Positions 37,549 to 47,295 of a stretch of 64,000 nt of DNA are shown piece by piece. Origin of the DNA: Methanosarcina barkeri str. Wiesmoor. GTDB taxonomy: Archaea > Halobacteriota > Methanosarcinia > Methanosarcinales > Methanosarcinaceae. The position numbers and the translations under genes are program-made. The stretch spans positions 3,286,001 to 3,350,000 of the forward strand of contig NZ_CP009526.1 of NCBI RefSeq assembly GCF_000969985.1, in the 5' to 3' direction. The stretch's first letter is position 1; each line of letters opens with the position of its first letter. Below the pieces are notes generated by a model. The model was given only the letters and a program-made list of their open reading frames with translations, did not search any database and was not told the DNA's origin.

Positions 37549-38811
37549 ATGACTGTTTCGGAAAAGATCTTTTCGAAAGCCTCCGGAAGTCCCGTAAAAG
37601 CCGGGGATTTCGTACTGGCAAATATAGACCTAGCAATGACTCACGACATTACAGGTCCGCTAGCAGTCAAAGGCTTCTATGAGATTATGAAGGACAAAGA
37701 AGAGAAGAAAGTATGGGATCCAACGAAAATAGTGATCGTATTTGATCATCAGGTTCCTGCGGACTCCATTAACGCCACCGCAAATCATATTATGCTCCGA
37801 AAATTTGCTGAAGAACAGGGCATTTTAAATTATGATGTATACGAAGGAGTTTGCCATCAGGTTCTTCCCGAGAAAGGACATGTCCTGCCAGGAGACCTTA
37901 TTGTTGGCTCGGATTCGCATACATGTGCGTATGGTGCACTTGGTGCGTTTTCTACAGGTATAGGGTCTACTGATATGGCAGCTGTTTTTGCCACTGGCAA
38001 ACTCTGGTTCAAGGTACCAGAAACTTTCCGCTTTGAGGTGGAAGGTAACCTGCCAGAACGTGTTTACTCCAAAGACCTTATCCTCCACCTGATAGGTGAC
38101 GTAGGAGTAGAAGGGGCCAGGTATATGGCAGCTGAATTTGGAGGCTCAACAATTCACTCTCTCTCGATCCCCGAACGCATGACTATGTCCAATATGGCAA
38201 TCGAGATGGGCGGAAAGGCAGGAATCATCGAAGCCGATGAAGTGACTGCAAACTACCTCAAAGAGCGGATTATGTATTACGAATTCGATCCTTATTGGAA
38301 ATCCGATGAAGATGCAAAATATGTGGGAATCAGGCACTACGACGTATCTGACCTGGAGCCCCAGGTAGCATGCCCTCACCACGTGGATAACGTAAAACCC
38401 GTAACCGAGGTAGAGGGTACAAAACTTGACCAGATCTTTGTGGGTTCCTGCACGAACGGCAGATTCGAAGATATTAAAATCATGGCTGATATTATGGGCG
38501 ATGAGCCAGTAGCCAAGGGTGTTCGCCTGCTTGTAGTTCCTGCTTCAAGAACTGAGTACCTGAAACTCTTGAAAGCCGGGTATATAGAAAAGCTCATGAA
38601 TGCAGGCGCAATCGTAGAATCCCCGTGCTGCGGACCATGTATGGGTGGCTCTTTCGGCTTGCTTGGTGCAGGAGAAGTGGGCCTTGCAACCTCAAATCGT
38701 AACTTCAAAGGCAGAGAAGGCAGTCCCGAATCTTTTGTATATCTGTCTTCCCCTGCAACTGCAGGAGCATCAGCCCTTACAGGAGAAATCACTGATCCAA
38801 GGAAAGTTTGA
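37549..38811 (+). CDS. 3-isopropylmalate dehydratase / homoaconitase large subunit
   Basis: 420 residues from ATG 37549 ([13 protein letters not shown], matching the family start); earlier ATGs at 37516 and 37525 add 8-11 residues. Iron-sulphur ligands are visible: one Cys in VGSCTNGR and two in [34 protein letters not shown] and DHQVPAD are substrate-loop motifs. Methanogens have two such large subunits, LeuC for leucine and AksD for homocitrate isomerisation in coenzyme B biosynthesis. I cannot tell which this is; the presence of aksA in the same window is only suggestive. The small subunit is not nearby. Confidence 0.88.
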   Translation: MTVSEKIFSKASGSPVKAGDFVLANIDLAMTHDITGPLAVKGFYEIMKDKEEKKVWDPTKIVIVFDHQVPADSINATANHIMLRKFAEEQGILNYDVYEGVCHQVLPEKGHVLPGDLIVGSDSHTCAYGALGAFSTGIGSTDMAAVFATGKLWFKVPETFRFEVEGNLPERVYSKDLILHLIGDVGVEGARYMAAEFGGSTIHSLSIPERMTMSNMAIEMGGKAGIIEADEVTANYLKERIMYYEFDPYWKSDEDAKYVGIRHYDVSDLEPQVACPHHVDNVKPVTEVEGTKLDQIFVGSCTNGRFEDIKIMADIMGDEPVAKGVRLLVVPASRTEYLKLLKAGYIEKLMNAGAIVESPCCGPCMGGSFGLLGAGEVGLATSNRNFKGREGSPESFVYLSSPATAGASALTGEITDPRKV

Positions 38812-38898
38812 AAATTTCCTGTTTTTACTTTTTTGGATATTTTTTTCTCTATATGAGTTTTTAAAATATTTATCGATGTTAATTAAACAGGTGTTAAA

Positions 38899-39213
38899 AT
38901 GCCGGATGCTGACCTATCAATCTTAAACAGGGTATATGAGATCATACTGGATCGAAAACAGAACTATGACGAGCGCTCATATGTCTGCAAGCTTTTGAAC
39001 CATCGTAAAGGTATGAACAAGATTCTTGAAAAAGTAGGTGAGGAGTCAATTGAAACAATCCTTGCAGTCAGGAATGAAAACCATGAAGAAATCGTTTCTG
39101 AAAGTTCAGACCTTATTTTCCATCTTCTGGTAATGCTTGCGGCAAATAATGTTACCCTTGATGAAATCGCAGCCGAGCTCAGTGCCCGACATGAAAGCAT
39201 GAAAAGGGATTGA
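38899..39213 (+). CDS. hisE: Phosphoribosyl-ATP pyrophosphatase
   Basis: 104 residues, start ATG 38899 after AACAGGTGTTAAA. All-alpha MazG-like fold with the metal-binding [12 protein letters not shown] and [14 protein letters not shown] helices that define HisE. It converts phosphoribosyl-ATP to phosphoribosyl-AMP, the second step of histidine synthesis. HisI is separate, as usual in archaea. It lies 87 bp after the dehydratase gene and could be co-transcribed. Confidence 0.95.
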   Translation: MPDADLSILNRVYEIILDRKQNYDERSYVCKLLNHRKGMNKILEKVGEESIETILAVRNENHEEIVSESSDLIFHLLVMLAANNVTLDEIAAELSARHESMKRD

Positions 39214-39215
39214 AG

Positions 39216-39239
39216 ACCTGGAGGTTTTTACCTCCTGGT
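39216..39239 (+). terminator. Hairpin after hisE
   Basis: ACCTGGAGGT (39216-39225) and ACCTCCTGGT (39230-39239) form a 10-base stem with one mismatch, right after the hisE stop. The T-run lies in the loop rather than after the stem, so efficiency is doubtful. Confidence 0.45.
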
Positions 39240-39394
39240 TTGAAAACCCGGATAATTCGATATTTTAAAAACATCGAGTTTTTTCCAGCTACTTTTAATA
39301 ATATATAATAACTTTTAATTACTTTTAATAATTACTAATAATTATTAATAACTTATTTCTTTTCATTTAAATAGCCGCAAAAAGCCTTAATTTT

Positions 39395-40270
39395 TTAATA
39401 CACTGCCAGTTCATTCAGGACATCGGTTTTTGACAGTGTGCCTTTGGGCACGCCATTAATGGTTACGATGAGCCTGCCTACGTTATATTTATGGAATAAT
39501 TTTACAACGTCATAGAGCTGCATATCCCCATCAACCGTGATAAGTTCTTTTGTCATGATATCTTTAACTTTTACGTTTGGTTTTCCCTGAGCAATAGCAT
39601 GGGCAATATCGGTGTAGGTAACGATTCCTATGATTTTTCCTTTATCGTCTACAGGAGCTCCATGAACGTTATTCCGGATAAAAAGCCTCGTTGCTTCCTG
39701 GATACTCGCATTGAGATTTACAAGCAAAGGAGGATACTTCATATAATGTTTGACATGTTTTTTAGGGAGTGAAATCATTTCCGTAATATTGAACAGAATT
39801 GAATTATTAGTGTCATCCCTTCCGGTGACTTCTCCACGGATTATCAGGCGGTTTACAGGTGTGGGGCCTACCTGAAGCTTATCGTCCATTATGAAATCTT
39901 TTGTGTTTCCAATTACACGGACGACTCCGCTACAGGCATCAGGACTCCTGACCGTGGTAAAACTAATATCGGCAGCTGTAGCTCCATTAACTAACGCATT
40001 ATTTCTGTAAAGGGGAACTACAGACTCATTTTTCAGTTGTTGGATTCTTAATGCATCATATGCTGCTCCTGTGGGCTTATAGCCTCCTTTTGGCCCAGGC
40101 ACTCCCTCTACAAGCCCAAGAGCCTTTAATAACTGCATCTGATTGCGGATAGTTCCAGGATTACGCTTGATTACCTCGGCTATTTCTTCTCCCTTGATTG
40201 CCCGGTCCTTTTGCCGCTGAAGGTTGATTAATGCAATAATAATGTCTTTTTGAATCGGAGTAAGTTCCAT
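39395..40270 (-). CDS. HTH-CBS domain transcriptional regulator
   Basis: 291 residues from ATG 40270 (GGTGGTAGT upstream; the longer frame to 40315 lacks a site). N-terminal winged helix (about 1-65: LTPIQKDIIIALINLQ, IKRNPGTIRNQMQLLKALGLVEG), a middle domain, and two CBS repeats (about 175-230 and 235-291: YPPLLVNLNASIQEATRLFIRNNVHGAPVD; KDIMTKELITVDGDMQLYDVVKLFHKYNVGRL). Belongs to the archaeal HTH-CBS regulator family (COG2524 type). CBS pairs sense adenosyl ligands such as AMP or SAM. It is divergent from the NOG1 gene with 358 bp between. Confidence 0.85.
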   Translation of the reverse strand: MELTPIQKDIIIALINLQRQKDRAIKGEEIAEVIKRNPGTIRNQMQLLKALGLVEGVPGPKGGYKPTGAAYDALRIQQLKNESVVPLYRNNALVNGATAADISFTTVRSPDACSGVVRVIGNTKDFIMDDKLQVGPTPVNRLIIRGEVTGRDDTNNSILFNITEMISLPKKHVKHYMKYPPLLVNLNASIQEATRLFIRNNVHGAPVDDKGKIIGIVTYTDIAHAIAQGKPNVKVKDIMTKELITVDGDMQLYDVVKLFHKYNVGRLIVTINGVPKGTLSKTDVLNELAVY

Positions 40271-40628
40271 ACTACCACCATTAGTTTCATATACATTTAT
40301 AAGAATGATGTACAAAATTGATAAATAGATAATGTAAGTTGACGCATATATTTACCATAATTAATGATTATAAATCTTATTACAAATTAATATTACAAAT
40401 ATAAATACAGTCCGGTTCTGCTTTAAATATTTACCTGATTTTTCATTTAAGATCAGAGTTTATTACCATATTTTGTAATTATAAATTCAAAACCGAGCAA
40501 TAAATATTCTCCCAGGGAATCGCATTAATGAATCTCTGCGAGACTCTCGCTTGCGAATTTATTTTGTTGAAATTCTTCAATAATAACGTTTATATAACTT
40601 AGCAGAGTCCCCAGAGGGTTAGAACATA

Positions 40629-41630
40629 ATGATCTTCGAGAAAATTCACACCGTTCCCACTTCCGAGGAATTAATCAATAAAGCCTTTAAGCGGTCAGCT
40701 CGAGCTATGTCCGGGAAAACTATAGATAGCAGAGAAAGCCGATTAAGGGCCAATGAGTCTATGTTACTGACAGCTGCAAATATTTTGACTGATAATCTTG
40801 CAAATATCGTCAGGAGATTCCCAAGTTTCGAACAATTACCCAGATTTTATTATGAACTCACAGATATCCTTGTAGGCGTAGAAAAACTCAAGATGTCCCT
40901 TGCATCCGTGGACTGGGCCAGCAGAAAAATCCATGAGATTTCAAGAAGCTATGTTGGGAAAATTAGAAATTCGGATCTCCCTGAGCCTATCCGGAAAGAA
41001 GCATTTGGAAGGCTTGCTTCGATCATCAAGTCAATTAACAAGGATCTTCTTTTCCTGAACGAAGCCAGAAACATCTTGCGGAAACTTCCTGATGTGCAGG
41101 ATGAGCCTACAATTGTAATTGCTGGCTATCCGAATGTAGGAAAGTCCAGTTTTGTCTCAAAAATTACAGGTGCAAACCCTGAAATCGCTCCATATCCATT
41201 TACAACAAAAGGCGTAACAATCGGGCATTTCATGCGGGACAGTATGCGTTACCAAGTTATGGATACTCCGGGACTTCTTGACCGCCCGATGTCTGAGAGA
41301 AATGATATAGAAAGGCAGGCAATCACCGCAATTCATTACCTTGATGCGGTTGTGATGTTTATGATTGATCCAAGTGAAAGCTGTGGATACGAAATCGAAG
41401 CACAGAAACACCTGCTTGTGGAAATTCGAGAGAATTTCAAACTTCCTCTGCTTGTAGTCGCAAACAAGGCTGACAGGTCCGAGTTCAAGAAGCTGGATGA
41501 AGTAGAATTTAATATTTCCACAGTTACCGGAGAAGGAATTGAAGACGTAATGAACAGGCTCATGCAAATGATAGAAGAAAAACGCCTTTCCTCTTCTTCC
41601 GCAGGGCTGGACACTGAACCTGCAATATGA
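40629..41630 (+). CDS. NOG1-family GTPase
   Basis: 333 residues, start ATG 40629 after AGAGGGTTAGAACATA. An N-terminal helical region (1-155) characteristic of NOG1 proteins is followed by the GTPase core: G1 GYPNVGKS (166-173), G2 Thr in YPFTTKG, G3 DTPG (212-215), G4 NKAD (in VVANKADRS). NOG1 is needed for large ribosomal subunit assembly in eukaryotes, and archaeal homologues are thought to do the same. Two terminator-like hairpins follow the stop. Confidence 0.93.
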   Translation: MIFEKIHTVPTSEELINKAFKRSARAMSGKTIDSRESRLRANESMLLTAANILTDNLANIVRRFPSFEQLPRFYYELTDILVGVEKLKMSLASVDWASRKIHEISRSYVGKIRNSDLPEPIRKEAFGRLASIIKSINKDLLFLNEARNILRKLPDVQDEPTIVIAGYPNVGKSSFVSKITGANPEIAPYPFTTKGVTIGHFMRDSMRYQVMDTPGLLDRPMSERNDIERQAITAIHYLDAVVMFMIDPSESCGYEIEAQKHLLVEIRENFKLPLLVVANKADRSEFKKLDEVEFNISTVTGEGIEDVMNRLMQMIEEKRLSSSSAGLDTEPAI

Positions 41631-41668
41631 TCCATCCGGGTCACCATCCGAGTTCCGCCACCTGAGTC

Positions 41669-41757
41669 CCGTCTCAGGAGAACGGCAATTTTTGCGGATT
41701 ACACCTGTAAAGCGAGCTAAATTACCCGAGTCCCGTCTTGGGAGGACGGCATTTTTT
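41669..41757 (+). terminator. Duplicated terminator hairpins after NOG1 gene
   Basis: Two copies of a 64-66-bp unit. Hairpins CCGTCTCAGGAGAACGG (41669-41685) and CCGTCTTGGGAGGACGG (41733-41749), each followed by a T-run (TTTTT at 41688, TTTTTT at 41752) and the shared GCGGATTACACCTG / AGCGAGCT tail. The second copy has the better stem. 41790-41846 has a third, degenerate ACCCGAGTGTCGCG. Confidence 0.7.
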
Positions 41758-41846
41758 ACGGATTACACCTGTTAAAGCGAGCTGAAATATGGGCAAGTAT
41801 AATTATTTTAGTTCTTTCACGCGGACTGATTTACCCGAGTGTCGCG

Positions 41847-42265
41847 TCAATCTTCAATTGTCGGATAAATACGTGATAATTTTATCCTTGCGTCATCTGT
41901 TGTGAACTGCCAGTTAACCTTTGAATTTTTGTTGTTTCTGTAATTTTGCCATGCCAATATTTCTTTCCTAACATTCTCGATGTTATCCATTCTTCTTTTT
42001 AAATATTGACCTGAAAGCACGTTCAATTCAATCTCTGCTATGTTCAACCAACTTCCATTTTTTGGTGTGTACACAAACTCAAACCTATCCCACAGCGCCT
42101 TCGCTTTCGCTGGTGGAAATGTTTCATAGAGAACTCCAGGGACATGTATATTTAGATTGTCCATTATCAGCGTAATTTTATTTGCATTTTTACGTTGAAG
42201 GACACAATTCCATAATCTAGTGATTTCTCTTATTTTTGCTTCCTTTTGCTTCCTTAAACCTACAC
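41847..42265 (-). pseudogene. IS630-type transposase, C-terminal remnant
   Basis: The frame from NANKITLIMDNLNIHVPG to SRIYPTIED carries the second Asp of the DDE triad (LIMDNLNIH) and the Glu in FVYTPKNGSWLNIAEIELN, both diagnostic of IS630/Tc1-like transposases. The N-terminal HTH and first catalytic Asp are missing. Upstream the frame runs about 30 codons further to 42265 and then is lost. Inactive. Confidence 0.8.
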
Positions 42266-42312
42266 TTTTCTCTGTTAACTACCTCAAAAAGCTGCAATAA
42301 TCTTGAAAAACG

Positions 42313-42340
42313 GATTCTTTGGCATTTTTGCCAAAGAATC
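42313..42340 (-). terminator. Perfect 12-bp inverted repeat
   Basis: GATTCTTTGGCA (42313-42324), loop TTTT, TGCCAAAGAATC (42329-42340). On the minus strand it is followed by CGTTTTTC, consistent with a terminator for the transposase fragment at 42433-42726. Confidence 0.6.
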
Positions 42341-42432
42341 TGTTTATTCATTTGATCTTTTTACTGACTCTTTTACTTAAAATCGATACGTTCCGCTACT
42401 TTCCAAAGTGAAATTTTTATCAAAATAACTTA

Positions 42433-42726
42433 CTACAGCTTAAATGGAGTAAATAATTTGAATAATTCTATAAATGACTTTTTTGGTTTCTTGGGCAAAT
42501 TTAGTCTTCTCATTTCAGTAAGTTTAATCTTATTTTCAATTCCTTTATTAGTTCTAAACTGCTTCTTACTATCCATTTTTAGACTTTTTGAATAGTCACT
42601 TTCAATAGAGTTATTTGTCTCCGGAGCTCCAGGAAGATGATGGAACAAAGTAAGATTTAACCATTGTTTATTGATCATCCACAATCGTTTTTGAATCGCT
42701 TCATCATATGTTCTTATATTTTCCAT
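42433..42726 (-). pseudogene. Transposase C-terminal fragment
   Basis: 97 residues including LPGAPETNNSIESDYSKSL and KQFRTNKGIENKIKLTEMRR, a pattern typical of the last part of DDE transposases, with the catalytic Glu in TNNSIES. The N-terminal two-thirds are absent. I cannot place the IS family confidently. Confidence 0.65.
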
Positions 42727-42785
42727 TAATTTATGAAGTTATATTTTGCTTTTTCAAGACTATTAAACGGAAGATTTTCTTTCTT

Positions 42786-42926
42786 TCACCTCCTTTCCAG
42801 CTTTAACTTATATCTATATTGATTAAATTCCTTTTTTGCCTTTATACTCCATTCTAAATATTTTTCTTCACTATTAATTACGTAAAGTTCTTCAGATAGA
42901 AGTTTTTTCCAGAAATTTGATTTCAT
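42786..42926 (-). CDS. Short ORF, probably part of the same IS remnant
   Basis: 46 residues (MKSNFWKKLLSEELYVINSE... to YKLKLERR), rich in Lys/Glu. It lies just upstream of the transposase fragment on the same strand. No clear ribosome site. Most likely a leftover of the same element. Confidence 0.35.
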   Translation of the reverse strand: MKSNFWKKLLSEELYVINSEEKYLEWSIKAKKEFNQYRYKLKLERR

Positions 42927-43027
42927 TTTTAAGGTTATAATTTATTTAAACTGCTATATAATTATCGTGTATTCCAATTGAGTTATTCAAAACCAATTTT
43001 ACTACTACATTATTACCTGATCCATAA

Positions 43028-43147
43028 TTCACTTGAATCAGAAATTTACTTGAATCAGAAATTCACTTGAATCAGAAATTTATTTGAATCAGAAATTTAC
43101 TTGAATCAGAAATTTACTTGAATCAGAAATTCACTTGAATCAGAAAA
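43028..43147. repeat. 17-bp tandem repeat, 7 units
   Basis: Unit ACTTGAATCAGAAATTT with C/T variants, seven in a row. 43150-43614 follows without a gene; 43400-43510 resembles 45200-45330 (both contain a GTTTTAATT...GCAGACC block), an old duplication. Confidence 0.9.
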
Positions 43148-43614
43148 ACCTTCCCCAGCGAAAAAGAATCGCTTAATCTAACCTTAATTTGACAGATTAT
43201 ATTAATTAATATAGTATTTTCTTACAAAAAACACATTGTATTGACACATTATCTTGTGGTAAAATGAAGATGTCAAAAATCAACAAACATAGCATATAAA
43301 TTTAAGTTGTATAAAAAAACAGAAGCTTGAAGCCCATTCATACATTATAAAACATATACGTCTGTCAAATTAGAGATTTAAAGAAGCCCTACAAAGGGCC
43401 TATAAAGCTGCAAAAATTGCGGGGTTTTAATTCCACTTTGATTTTACAAACATATTCGTGGAAGATTTAAGCAGACCTCCGGCAGGGAAAACATATTTTG
43501 AATTATTTGGATGTGAAAAAAAGCTAACTTAAAAAGTATGTCCCAAATTTATGTAAACTTTAAAAAAGTGGAAAAGAAATAAGTGTTGGTGTACACTTAA
43601 TTTACAAATTTTAC

Positions 43615-43806
43615 TTAGTATCTGCGGCTTTCTCTGGGTTTCCTGTGGTTAGGAAGACACTCTCTGCAGTAAACGGGTCTTTCTGGGTCAGGTTTGAAAG
43701 GCACTTCGGTTTCAACACCACAATCAGAACAGGTTGCCTTGTACATTTCTCTAGGAGCGCCGAAATTAGAATTTCCTCTGAACATATTTCTGTCGTTAAA
43801 AGCCAT
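43615..43806 (-). CDS. CxxC-x17-CxxC zinc-ribbon protein
   Basis: 63 residues. The core is CSDC, 17 residues, CREC, the exact spacing of the CxxC-x17-CxxC family found widely in Methanosarcina. The N-terminus MAFNDRNMFRGNSNF and the C-terminus HRKPRESRRY are basic and disordered-looking, suggesting nucleic-acid binding. Start ATG 43806 follows GGTGAAACAAA. Upstream 43807-44136 has a conserved TTAAAATATATAAATATAT promoter block. A dead paralogue lies at 44710-44928. Confidence 0.85.
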   Translation of the reverse strand: MAFNDRNMFRGNSNFGAPREMYKATCSDCGVETEVPFKPDPERPVYCRECLPNHRKPRESRRY

Positions 43807-44136
43807 TTTGTTTCACCTTTGTTTTAGTTTTTGATAATTGTTTAAAATAAGATTGTATAGGCCTTTTTGATAAAAACAAAAATTGGTTTCTAACAGCAGA
43901 TCATTATACATCTCTTTATTTTTCAACGAGCATACCTTGCATTTAAAATATATAAATATATCTACTTAAATAAAAGCGAACATTATTAAAATGAAAATAG
44001 TTTCTAAGCATGTCTTGCAGAGAAGATGGCAGGCTCGCTCCTACAGAAAAGAAAAATATGAATTTCAGGCATCTTTAGCAGACACCTTTGTTTCAGTTAC
44101 CTATCTATACTAGGCATCTTTACAATTTTTAGATCA

Positions 44137-44487
44137 TTACTTAATGTAGCCTTTCCTTTCAAGCCATTCGACCTGTGGCCTTGTATATTTCCAGGTAACG
44201 TCGGCTTTGGAATCCTGTATTTCCCATGGATTAGCGATAACAATATCGCCTTCACGAATCCACATTTTTTTATGTTTAGATCCCGGGATCCTACCCATTC
44301 GGACAACTCCGTCCATACACTGAAGTGTTACCCTTTTCGAGCCGAGTAAACTCGTAACCGTTGCCAGGACTTCGTTTTTATCCTTGCGGGGAATTCGTAC
44401 CCTAGAGACTTCAGGTGTATTTCCTGAGTTTGCTGGTTTTCTGGATCCTGATCTTCTTTTTCTAATAGTGCTTCTGTAATTAGCTAA
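44137..44487 (-). pseudogene. eif1A: Archaeal translation initiation factor 1A frame lacking a start codon
   Basis: A complete 116-codon aIF1A frame: basic tail ([17 protein letters not shown]), OB-fold ([52 protein letters not shown]) and C-terminal [15 protein letters not shown]. aIF1A binds the small ribosomal subunit A site during initiation. A strong ribosome-binding site (CACGGAGGAATTAAC) sits 7 bases before the codon that should be the start, but that codon is TTA, not TTG or ATG. No other start codon occurs in frame before Met 58. Either this copy has just been silenced by a point change or it uses a non-canonical start. The body shows no frameshift or stop, so loss is recent or expression persists. 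Confidence 0.75.
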
Positions 44488-44709
44488 GTTAATTCCTCCG
44501 TGATGACCTTTGATTGATTATTTATAAGTCGAAAATTGATAAGTTGAGTTAAAAACTGATAAATTGAAAATTGAATGATCCGTACCTATTACTATCCTCT
44601 ATGCTTTTTTGTTTCTACTTTTTTCTGCTGCATTAGATGGAAATAAGTATAGAAACAAAGAGGATAAACCAAAAAAAACAAAAAGATGAAACAGGCATTA
44701 ATGTAAAAT

Positions 44710-44928
44710 TTAATTACAAATTAATAACACCTGATGCAGATTATCTTTAGAATTCCTGTGGTTAGGAAAACATTCTCTGCAGTATACTAGCCTGCCTTCG
44801 GTGAGTTTGAAGGTATTCTGGTCTCAATACCGCAAGTCAGAACAAGTCACTTTTGTCATTTCTCTTGGTCCGCTGCTATCACGGAAACATCCGGAATTTC
44901 TCCTGAAATTTCTGTCATTAAAAGCCGT
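44710..44928 (-). pseudogene. Degenerate CxxC-x17-CxxC protein gene
   Basis: Clear relic of the 43615-43806 gene. The start ATG is ACG (44926-44928), a one-base insertion follows the first cysteine pair (TGTTCTGACTTGCGG against TGTTCTGATTGTGG), and a second shift restores YCRECFPNHR downstream. Promoter-side sequence up to about 45060 is also similar to that of the intact copy. Confidence 0.8.
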
Positions 44929-45599
44929 TTTCGTTTCACCTTCGCTTTAGCAGATAATTGTTAATTAAAAAACAAGATTGTATAGCCCCTTAAATTAAAA
45001 ACAAAAATTGGTTTTTAACAACAGATTATACGTTTCTTTATTTTCAACGCATATACTACATAGTCAAATTATATAAATGCACCTATAGAAAAGTAGATAC
45101 ATTCTTTCAAATGAGAGAAAACTTTACAACCAAGGCTTGTAAAATATGAATAAGTGCCTGAAATTCTGATTCCGGTTGATTATCGATAAAACTAAACTGA
45201 CCAGTCCTGCAAAGTTTTCCTATTAAATCTGAAAAGTCGTGGAGTTTTAATTTCATTCATATCTTACTAATTTATATGGAGAAGATGTCAGCAGACCATC
45301 AACAGTAGAAATATATTTCAACTTATTGTATCGTTTAGGCGCACAAGTCTTTTTCAGGAATTCATAGAATCTGAACTTATATAAACATGAAAACACTATT
45401 AAAATTGTATTACAATAGAAAAATAAATGAAAAATGTAAGTAAATCATTCTAGTTGACACTCTTTAAGAAAAAAGCTATAAAATATATAGTGGCTTCCGG
45501 TGGCAGATATTGAAGAGTTTAAAAAGAACTCATAGAAAGAAGTACAATAAAAAAGTAACAGGATATTAACATCTGGATGAAAGAATCGCTAAGACGAAA

Positions 45600-45863
45600 G
45601 AGAACAAAGAACAGCTGTTAAAGGTACTGGTTTTGCCAGCGGAACTGGCGGCGAGAGCAAAGGTCAGAAAAAAGGATGTGAGCCTTCAAACCATAACAGA
45701 GGAAGAAACAAAGGCAAATCACACATTTATGACGATTGTTCAGACGGCAAAGAAATTGGGGGTAAGTGCATATCAGTACATATATGATAGAGTCGGCAGT
45801 AAATTTGAGATGCCATTTCTGGCTCAAATCATCAGAGAAAAAAGCTCAGTGAGTGGAAATTGA
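45600..45863 (+). pseudogene. IS66-like transposase C-terminal remnant
   Basis: The frame 45633-45863 encodes KANHTFMTIVQTAKKLGVSAYQYIYDRV and FEMPFLAQIIREKS, a pattern seen at the C-termini of large DDE transposases (IS66 and relatives). The preceding sequence to about 45480 appears coding-like but broken. 44929-45600 otherwise holds no intact gene. Confidence 0.55.
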
Positions 45864-45922
45864 GAGATTTCCACTCAATTTGAAGAGGATACGAATGATT
45901 TGAATTTTACAGCCTCAAAGTG

Positions 45923-47242
45923 TTATCTTCTGTTATACTCTCTGCACTTCTGTACGAATTTTCCTGCCGGGAAAGTTGCAGGATGAGAGTGCATATACCC
46001 TGCAAGAGTATTGTGCTCAATAAGCCCGTCAAAACCGTCCTGTATACCTTTTCCTCGGAGCATTTTGTATTCAAATCTTGCATCACGGTCACATTCTGTA
46101 ATCGAAAAATGGAACTCATGACCTTTTATGTTATGAGAACAAAAATTTCTATCTAGAGGGTGGGCTTCGGTATAGTCAAGAGCGTTAAGCTGATTTGTCA
46201 TATGTGTATTTCCAGGCACGACATCTGCCATTTTATAGACTCTGCCATTTACTTCATAGGTTCTGCAGAGGTAGAGCAGACCGCCGCATTCTGCATATAT
46301 GGGCAGACCATCAGCTGCAAGGTCTTTAAGCTTGCGTGTAGTCTTTGAATTTTCAAGGGCTTCCGCATAAAGTTCAGGATATCCGCCTCCAAGATATATT
46401 CCATCTACATCCGGCATTTCTCCTGCCATCGGGCTAAAAAATTCGACTTCAGCTCCCTGACACATGAAGGCATCGAACATATCCTGGTAATAAAAACAGA
46501 ATGCAGGATCCATTGCGATTCCTATCCTGACATCTGCCTTCTGCTCCTTCACGTCAGAAATTTCCGGAACTGAACAGGGTTCGGCAAGTTCAAGAATTGC
46601 ATCAAGGTCAACGTTTTCCTCAATAAACGCAGCCATTTCTTCTGTATTATAATCATTTTCGTGAGCCATATACAGACCAAGATGCCTGGAAGGAACTTCA
46701 ATATCTTTCCTTCGTGGAATCTCGCCTACAACAGGGATTTCATCCGGAAGTGAATTTTTTACAAGTTCCGCGTGGCGTGGACTTCCAACCTGATTCAGGA
46801 TTACGCCTGAAACCTTTACGTCAGGATCGAACTCCGAGTACCCTTTAAGGAGAGCAGCGGTACTTCTGGACATGCCATTGACATCTATTACCAGAATCAC
46901 CGGTAAGTCAAGAATTTTTGCAACCTGTGCTGAGCTTGCAATTTCCGTAGAATCGACTCCATCAAAAAGTCCCATTACACCTTCTACTACCATGATATCC
47001 GCATCTGCAGATGTTCTGGCTACAGTCTGCCTGACTCCATCTATACCCATTATATATGTGTCCAGATTTCTTGAAGGGCGCCTGCAGATTGCAGTATGAT
47101 GGGAAGTATCAATGTAGTCAGGCCCTACTTTATAAGGCTGGACTTTTAACTGCCTTTGCTTAAGGGCAGCCATGATGCCCACCGAAACTGTAGTTTTTCC
47201 AACTCCGCTATGTGTTCCTGCAATAAGTATTCCCTTAGTCAT
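45923..47242 (-). CDS. cbiA: Cobyrinate / Ni-sirohydrochlorin a,c-diamide synthase
   Basis: 439 residues. N-terminal ATPase of the MinD/BioD fold (P-loop GTHSGVGKTT, residues 9-18; YKVGPDYIDTSHH; EGVMGLFDG) and a C-terminal class I glutamine amidotransferase (YLGGGYPELYAEAL; AECGGLLYL with the nucleophilic Cys; GHEFHFS with the His). It amidates the a and c side chains of cobyrinic acid, or of Ni-sirohydrochlorin in coenzyme F430 synthesis (CfbB). Methanosarcina has copies for both; since no cfbCDE neighbour is present I lean to the cobalamin role. Start ATG 47242. Confidence 0.85.
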   Translation of the reverse strand: MTKGILIAGTHSGVGKTTVSVGIMAALKQRQLKVQPYKVGPDYIDTSHHTAICRRPSRNLDTYIMGIDGVRQTVARTSADADIMVVEGVMGLFDGVDSTEIASSAQVAKILDLPVILVIDVNGMSRSTAALLKGYSEFDPDVKVSGVILNQVGSPRHAELVKNSLPDEIPVVGEIPRRKDIEVPSRHLGLYMAHENDYNTEEMAAFIEENVDLDAILELAEPCSVPEISDVKEQKADVRIGIAMDPAFCFYYQDMFDAFMCQGAEVEFFSPMAGEMPDVDGIYLGGGYPELYAEALENSKTTRKLKDLAADGLPIYAECGGLLYLCRTYEVNGRVYKMADVVPGNTHMTNQLNALDYTEAHPLDRNFCSHNIKGHEFHFSITECDRDARFEYKMLRGKGIQDGFDGLIEHNTLAGYMHSHPATFPAGKFVQKCREYNRR

Positions 47243-47295
47243 CTACTGGATATTGTTGCCTTTAAAATATATTAAAGCTATTAGTCCAGCTGTAA

